DNA from: Pelecanus crispus
Taxonomy: Eukaryota; Chordata; Aves; Pelecaniformes; Pelecanidae
Direction of reading: 5' to 3'
DNA length: 64,000 nt
Assembly: GCF_030463565.1 (NCBI RefSeq)
Contig: NC_134649.1
Location: forward strand, 31,831,044 to 31,895,043
Part shown: piece by piece, positions 61,501 to 64,000 of the stretch
Layout of the letters: every line of letters begins with the position of its first letter
Position numbering within the stretch: the stretch's first letter is position 1
Translations under genes and position numbers: made by a program
The notes under the pieces: model-generated
What the model was told of the DNA's origin: nothing
Databases searched by the model: none
The model's input: the letters and a program-made list of their open reading frames with translations, nothing else

Positions 61501-63594
61501 AAGAGATAAAGGAAACATCTTTACCATAAGGTTAACAGTGCAGCCAATTTTCTTGTTTTCTGTTTCATCTCCTTTCATACAGTCCCTAAGAAAGCAGAGC
61601 AATGTTGACACAACCATCTGTAAAAAAAGTCCTTTTACAATAAATTTGAAGCTATCTTATCCCCCAGAGTTTCCTTGGATCACAAACAACGGTTAATCAT
61701 AGACTTCTATGAAGTTCCTCTAAGAAAAACTTCTGTATTATGGATTAAATGGTATGAGAACTGAGTGTCCTCTTACATGTCTGTGCCTGAGAACAAGCAC
61801 CCGCAATGATTGCTACTTAATTTCTTACAAGAATCTGAGCAAAGATCAGGTAATAGTGGCCAAAAATCCTCTGAACGAAATATCTACTATAAAAGTCAAA
61901 AACTATTATTTATCCAGGTGTAAATATTTAGTGGTTTCATAGTCAAAGGATTAGCTTTCATAAATTCAGCTATCCAATGTAGCATTGGCATGCTGAAACA
62001 TACAACCAGAGTAATCTGGACTAGATTACTTTTTCATAGGTAAGTTAAATCACAAAATTTCTCCTTAGTTTCTGGAATATTTTAGAAATTATTTCTATTC
62101 AAGCAGTACAAAAAGTTAAAGGCTTCAGAAACTACTAATCTTGACTTGAGAACATCACATTAAGTTGTGAAAAAGAGACAAAATTTTTAAAGCAGTGACA
62201 CAGCAAACTGTCTTGAGAACTGCTGTGTCAACTAACTGGCAGCTGGACTCCAAGAGATGCCTGTGTATTTCCAAATTCCGATGTGGCTGCCTATTCTGTT
62301 CTGCTCTGGGAATGAAAAAAAAAATCTGCTGTGTATTAAAACTCGATTAAACACTGGTATCTGTTCCTGAATTAAATGTGTATCTGTGTATCAAAGTTGT
62401 GCTGATAGCAAATTTCATTAAAAAAAAAAATCAGGTCCCTTGCATTCCCTTTAAATATGTCTCAGATACCTGGTCTTAGTAGTTGTACAGCAGCTGTTGT
62501 CTGGAAACAAACAGGAGATTTGATCAAACAGGTAAGGATGACAAAAAGAGCAAACTAAAAAGCACGGAAAAGGATTTGGGATTGCAGAATACCCAGCCTA
62601 GTCACAGGTTTTCACCTATAATGAGCAGCAGCAGAAGAAAAAATTATTTGAACTCTTGTCAGTAGGGTAAAGATAGAAATATTTGGGGCAGTTCTATATA
62701 GTTTCAAATTGTCTATCATTCCATAAAAACAACTCTGAGAGAGTGTGTGTGTGTGTATATATGAAGTTAAAATATTTTCTTGTAACTGAATCAAAGCTCA
62801 GCTGTATTGACACTATCATCCTGCAAACTTTAGTCTAAAACTAAACAAAGGATGCCTAATTTATAGTAGAGTCTTGCACACATGAGTCACCAGCTGACAT
62901 GTCAGACTTTCCTCAGATGAAAAGTTTTCCAACCCTGCATGTCTAGATGAGGCATTCAGCACATCTTGGTTCAGCAAGACATTTTGAGATCATTCTTGCA
63001 TTTAGCATCTATTTTGCTGAATTAGGTGAGATCATTTCAATGACAGAAGGAATTAATCATTTAACAACCTGAATAAACCTTAGTACAAAACTATGAATTA
63101 AAAAAATTCTGTATCTTTGCTGTTATCAGGAATGAGCATACAAGAATGAGAATTAGGGTTCTAGAGATAAGGACTTCGGATTTTTGCTCAGAACCCAGCA
63201 GAAATGAGTTAGGCTTGCTTACATGATACTTGCCATCAGAGAAGCACGCAGCTCAGTAAAGAATAAAAATATTCCCTGTAGAAAAGAAATTTGGTACTTC
63301 CTCCTTACAAACTTCTTATACTTAGAATATAGTACTGTTGTTGCCAGATACCTATAGTCAAGCAGACGCTCCATGAGACGAGTAACTGATGTAACAAAAG
63401 AGATTCCAGTCTCCCGCCATGTTTCCTGCTCAATCTTCTCCAGCAAACTGTTTGGAGATGGAAAGACAGTAGATCAGGCTTCCAGGGAAACAGTATAGTG
63501 CATGCAGACAGCTGTGGACAACTTGGTTTCTCCCTCATAAAACAAATTCATAGACTTACTATCTTACCTGGGATAAGGCCCAAAGAGCTGGGTT
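28033..63594 (-). CDS. DOCK3: DOCK3, C-terminal part: DHR-2 Rac GEF domain and Ser/Pro-rich tail (20 exons, partial)
   Basis: Twenty exons join with matching phases into 865 residues (human DOCK3 is about 2030). The 5' exons lie beyond the right edge. The first 13 exons encode most of DHR-2, the catalytic module that loads Rac1: [100 protein letters not shown], and the nucleotide-sensor segment [12 protein letters not shown]. The remainder is a disordered tail with many Ser runs, ending with [10 protein letters not shown], an SH3-ligand-type motif. DOCK3 acts with ELMO proteins in neurons on actin and axon growth. The tail sequence ([27 protein letters not shown]) marks DOCK3 rather than DOCK4. 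Confidence 0.95.
28540..29035 (-). other. DOCK3 intron before the last exon
   Basis: A 496-bp intron without recognised features. Confidence 0.85.
29036..29118 (-). CDS. DOCK3: DOCK3 exon GHYSLHF...TLRK
   Basis: Acceptor cattccag, donor AAG/gtaaaa. The 83-nt exon is entered in phase 1 and left in phase 0. It encodes [20 protein letters not shown] and PARTLRK, a second short proline-rich patch. Confidence 0.93.
29119..33299 (-). other. DOCK3 intron, 4.2 kb
   Basis: AT-rich, with T-runs such as 30952-30963. No transposon or exon-like frame was recognised. Confidence 0.8.
33300..33387 (-). CDS. DOCK3: DOCK3 exon PPNFQRAL...NLSVAEK
   Basis: Acceptor cccttag, donor AAG/gtactc, 88 nt. It encodes [15 protein letters not shown] and [14 protein letters not shown]. 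The SDPNLS motif is shared with DOCK4. Confidence 0.93.
33388..34347 (-). other. DOCK3 intron, 1.0 kb
   Basis: It holds an A-run at about 33420-33435 and nothing else I recognise. Confidence 0.8.
34348..34466 (-). CDS. DOCK3: DOCK3 exon [11 protein letters not shown]...ENGQ
   Basis: Acceptor tttacag, donor CAG/gtagca, 119 nt. It encodes [18 protein letters not shown] and [17 protein letters not shown]. Confidence 0.93.
34467..40187 (-). other. DOCK3 intron, 5.7 kb
   Basis: The longest intron in the window. It holds a candidate phase-compatible cassette exon at 38044-38136 (separate entry). The rest shows no recognised element. Confidence 0.8.
38044..38136 (-). other. candidate 93-nt cassette exon in a DOCK3 intron
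   Basis: Acceptor ctctatttatccacag and donor AGAG/gtgaga bound 93 nt with no stop in the DOCK3 frame. Entry phase 1 and exit phase 1 fit the two flanking exons exactly. It would add 31 residues including [20 protein letters not shown]. Nothing like it is part of DOCK3 as I know it. The sequence may be part of an old interspersed repeat that is being exonised. Confidence 0.35.
40188..40335 (-). CDS. DOCK3: DOCK3 exon [11 protein letters not shown]...PSSAR
   Basis: Acceptor cctccag, donor GAG/gtaaga, 148 nt. It encodes [18 protein letters not shown] followed by a Ser-rich stretch ending INSAPSSAR. Confidence 0.94.
40336..40836 (-). other. DOCK3 intron, 0.5 kb
   Basis: Nothing recognised apart from splice signals. 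Confidence 0.85.
40837..40972 (-). CDS. DOCK3: DOCK3 exon [15 protein letters not shown]...MYHMQ
   Basis: Acceptor attccag, donor CAG/gtacag, 136 nt. It encodes [19 protein letters not shown] and [10 protein letters not shown]. Confidence 0.94.
40973..42570 (-). other. DOCK3 intron, 1.6 kb
   Basis: No recognised feature. Confidence 0.85.
42571..42692 (-). CDS. DOCK3: DOCK3 exon [14 protein letters not shown]...HRHS
   Basis: Acceptor tttgcag, donor CAG/gtaccc, 122 nt. It encodes [20 protein letters not shown] and the [13 protein letters not shown] segment; the last Ser is completed by the next exon. It marks the transition from DHR-2 to the tail. Confidence 0.94.
42693..43989 (-). other. DOCK3 intron, 1.3 kb
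   Basis: No recognised feature. Confidence 0.85.
43990..44106 (-). CDS. DOCK3: DOCK3 exon [14 protein letters not shown]...SSLYH
   Basis: Acceptor ttaacag, donor CAT/gtaagc, 117 nt, phase 0 on both sides. It encodes [20 protein letters not shown] and [19 protein letters not shown], the C-terminal helices of DHR-2. Confidence 0.95.
44107..45096 (-). other. DOCK3 intron, 1.0 kb
   Basis: No recognised feature. Confidence 0.85.
45097..45180 (-). CDS. DOCK3: DOCK3 exon [14 protein letters not shown]...MQEQ
   Basis: Acceptor ccctacag after a long pyrimidine run, donor CAG/gtactg, 84 nt. It encodes [18 protein letters not shown] and [10 protein letters not shown]. Confidence 0.95.
45181..46007 (-). 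other. DOCK3 intron, 0.8 kb
   Basis: Nothing recognised apart from splice signals and an A-run near 45690. Confidence 0.85.
46008..46187 (-). CDS. DOCK3: DOCK3 exon with DHR-2 nucleotide-sensor segment
   Basis: Donor GAG/gtaagc, 180 nt, with the acceptor cctttgag lacking the usual pyrimidine before AG. It encodes [20 protein letters not shown] and [20 protein letters not shown]. The valine in DAAVNGG is at the place of the DOCK nucleotide-sensor valine known from DOCK2 and DOCK9, so GDP/Mg release chemistry should be intact. Confidence 0.95.
46188..46655 (-). other. DOCK3 intron, 0.5 kb
   Basis: No recognised feature. Confidence 0.85.
46656..46742 (-). CDS. DOCK3: DOCK3 exon [12 protein letters not shown]...ERREL
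   Basis: Acceptor ctttgcag, donor CTG/gtaaca, 87 nt, phase 0. It encodes [20 protein letters not shown] and WFEVERREL. Confidence 0.95.
46743..47294 (-). other. DOCK3 intron, 0.55 kb
   Basis: No recognised feature. Confidence 0.85.
47295..47461 (-). CDS. DOCK3: DOCK3 exon [10 protein letters not shown]...KENEFK
   Basis: Two acceptors in tandem (tttacag twice, 8 bp apart). Only the upstream one keeps the frame, joining T with AT to give Tyr (DAQYLQIYAV). Donor AAG/gtagaa, 167 nt. It encodes [19 protein letters not shown] and the basic [18 protein letters not shown]. Confidence 0.94.
47462..48802 (-). other. DOCK3 intron, 1.3 kb
   Basis: It has an A-run at about 48359-48371 and no recognised element. 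Confidence 0.85.
48803..48944 (-). CDS. DOCK3: DOCK3 exon [15 protein letters not shown]...CDAQ
   Basis: Acceptor tcttgcag, donor CAGT/gtatcc, 142 nt. It encodes [20 protein letters not shown] and [14 protein letters not shown]. Confidence 0.94.
48945..52448 (-). other. DOCK3 intron, 3.5 kb
   Basis: AT-rich, with no recognised element. Confidence 0.8.
52449..52553 (-). CDS. DOCK3: DOCK3 exon [14 protein letters not shown]...FPFFLR
   Basis: Acceptor ctccacag, donor CGG/gtaagc, 105 nt, phase 0. It encodes [20 protein letters not shown] and [15 protein letters not shown]. Confidence 0.95.
53909..54463 (-). mobile_element. solo ERV LTR, copy C, sense to DOCK3
   Basis: A 555-bp element of the same family as copies A and B, reading TGTCCTGG...CCACAACA on the minus strand. 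It is flanked by an exact 5-bp duplication ACATC (53904-53908 and 54464-54468). It keeps a perfect CRE, TGACGTCA (54219-54226), and TATATAAA (54204-54211, minus strand). No internal retroviral sequence adjoins it, so it is a solo LTR left by recombination. The exact duplication suggests it is younger than copy A. Confidence 0.9.
54204..54226 (-). promoter_or_regulatory. LTR copy C core promoter: CRE and TATA box
   Basis: On the DOCK3 strand TGACGTCA is followed seven bases later by TATATAAA, an arrangement expected of a CREB/ATF-responsive promoter. A start would be expected about 30 bp downstream, near 54175. Confidence 0.55.
55090..55176 (-). CDS. DOCK3: DOCK3 exon [12 protein letters not shown]...LSWIR
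   Basis: Acceptor ttttgcag, donor CGG/gtaagt, 87 nt, phase 0. It encodes [18 protein letters not shown] and [11 protein letters not shown]. Confidence 0.95.
55177..60098 (-). other. DOCK3 intron, 4.9 kb
   Basis: AT-rich. Short open frames (for example 58177-58464, plus strand) show no homology I recognise. Confidence 0.8.
60099..60247 (-). CDS. DOCK3: DOCK3 exon [17 protein letters not shown]...FNKGK
   Basis: Acceptor tccaacag, donor AAG/gtatgc, 149 nt. It encodes [20 protein letters not shown] and the [16 protein letters not shown] helix. Confidence 0.95.
60248..60961 (-). other. DOCK3 intron, 0.7 kb
   Basis: No recognised feature. Confidence 0.85.
60962..61055 (-). CDS. DOCK3: DOCK3 exon [16 protein letters not shown]...ENYT
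   Basis: Acceptor tttcacag, donor CAG/gttagg (a weak +3 T donor), 94 nt. It encodes [20 protein letters not shown] and [11 protein letters not shown]. Confidence 0.95.
61056..61524 (-). other. DOCK3 intron, 0.5 kb
   Basis: No recognised feature. Confidence 0.85.
61525..61585 (-). CDS. DOCK3: DOCK3 exon [12 protein letters not shown]...VNLM
   Basis: Acceptor tttcttag, donor ATG/gtaaag, 61 nt. Its first base completes the Arg of LLDYR. It encodes [21 protein letters not shown] second acceptor ttttacag lies 32 nt upstream, but using it would break the frame with the preceding exon. Confidence 0.93.
61586..63351 (-). other. DOCK3 intron, 1.8 kb
   Basis: A short (TG)n(TA)n run lies at about 62741-62761. 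Nothing else was recognised. Confidence 0.85.
63352..63447 (-). CDS. DOCK3: DOCK3 exon [14 protein letters not shown]...LLDY
   Basis: Acceptor ccaaacag, donor TAG/gtatct, 96 nt. It encodes [20 protein letters not shown] and [11 protein letters not shown], the N-terminal helices of DHR-2. Confidence 0.95.
63568..63594 (-). CDS. DOCK3: DOCK3 candidate 27-nt micro-exon TQLFGPYP
   Basis: The donor CAG/gtaaga at 63562-63570 follows codons TQLFGPYP, which fit the DOCK3/4 sequence just before LLEKIE. The partial codon AG joins the T of the next exon as Ser. The acceptor is weak (ggagtag), and the frame stays open further upstream, so the left border of this exon is uncertain. Confidence 0.5.
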
Positions 63595-64000
63595 CTACTC
63601 CAGGCAGCATGAAGTAAAGACAAGGAAATTACAGAATTGACAGGAGAAGGAAACATATCTTCACATTGCCACTTAAAATATATGAAAAAGAGCAATGCTC
63701 ATGGCAACAGCTGATTCCCACATTATTACCTGTAGCTTAAGCACTGCTAACGGCAGTCAGAAGTTGGGAGTCTAAACCTACTGCAAATACCTCTTCTTTG
63801 CTCATCCCTACATACATTTTCATCTCTCATCAGCAACCAACCAACCTTGAATCACAATTTATTTAAACTGTAAATAAATAAAGGCAATCTGTTCCTACTC
63901 AGCAAACTAGACAATACAGCGAGCATCTCACTGAGACAACTGTGAGAGCTGAGAGAAAGCTAGAGCGAGAGCACTGAAAATCACATTTAAAAAGTGAAAA
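63595..64000 (-). other. DOCK3 intron running off the right edge
   Basis: No further DOCK3 exon with a convincing acceptor and frame was found. The frame 5' of the micro-exon stays open to about 63690 but its peptide does not resemble DOCK3. Confidence 0.6.

Noticed and set aside
61586-61617. Extension of the DOCK3 DCMK exon to the upstream ttttacag acceptor
   Set aside because: It would add [10 protein letters not shown] but break the phase with the preceding exon. The nearer acceptor tttcttag restores LLDYRDCMK as in DOCK family members.
1-64000. CRISPR arrays, operons, phage or bacterial systems
   Set aside because: The window is a vertebrate chromosome with spliced genes. No regularly spaced repeats or prokaryotic signals are present.

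Overview
This is vertebrate, almost certainly avian, nuclear DNA. It has GT-AG introns, CpG-island promoters, CR1 LINE fragments of the bird type and solo ERV LTRs with 5-bp target duplications. The gene order DCAF1 - RBM15B - MANF - DOCK3 is the one known from human 3p21, here inverted relative to the human reference strand. Gene identities come from protein motifs, splice-phase continuity and this shared order; no database search was run.

Layout. At 1-615 lies the last intron and last coding exon of DCAF1 (+ strand). A tail-to-tail interval at 616-7557 holds the 3' UTRs of DCAF1 and RBM15B and many A/T homopolymer tracts. RBM15B (- strand) is an intronless 920-codon ORF at 7558-10320 with a CpG-island promoter and a 9-codon uORF. 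MANF (- strand) has four coding exons between 10834 and 15691, giving a 180-residue protein with eight cysteines and a C-terminal RADL. Its GC-rich promoter lies at about 15690-16000.

From 16 to 24.2 kb there is a gene-poor stretch. It contains a CR1 copy (17668-18785) and then an old nuclear copy of mitochondrial DNA (NUMT), about 19.8-22.4 kb. The NUMT is in minus orientation in the order ND4L, ND4, tRNA-His, tRNA-Ser(AGY), tRNA-Leu(CUN). It is interrupted or bordered by two solo LTRs of one family and a second CR1. It is the least expected feature of the window.

From 24.2 kb to the right edge is the 3' part of DOCK3 (- strand). Twenty coding exons (one a 27-nt micro-exon, tentative) join in perfect phase into 865 residues: most of the DHR-2 GEF domain, then the Ser/Pro-rich tail ending in an SH3-ligand-like [12 protein letters not shown]3 introns hold a third copy of the LTR, in sense orientation with an exact target duplication, and a 93-nt phase-compatible candidate cassette exon.

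The four genes are not one pathway: a ubiquitin-ligase receptor, an m6A-writer RNA-binding protein, an ER-stress neurotrophic factor and a Rac GEF. What links them is proximity. The MANF poly(A) signal is only about 400 bp from the RBM15B start codon, inside the same CpG island.
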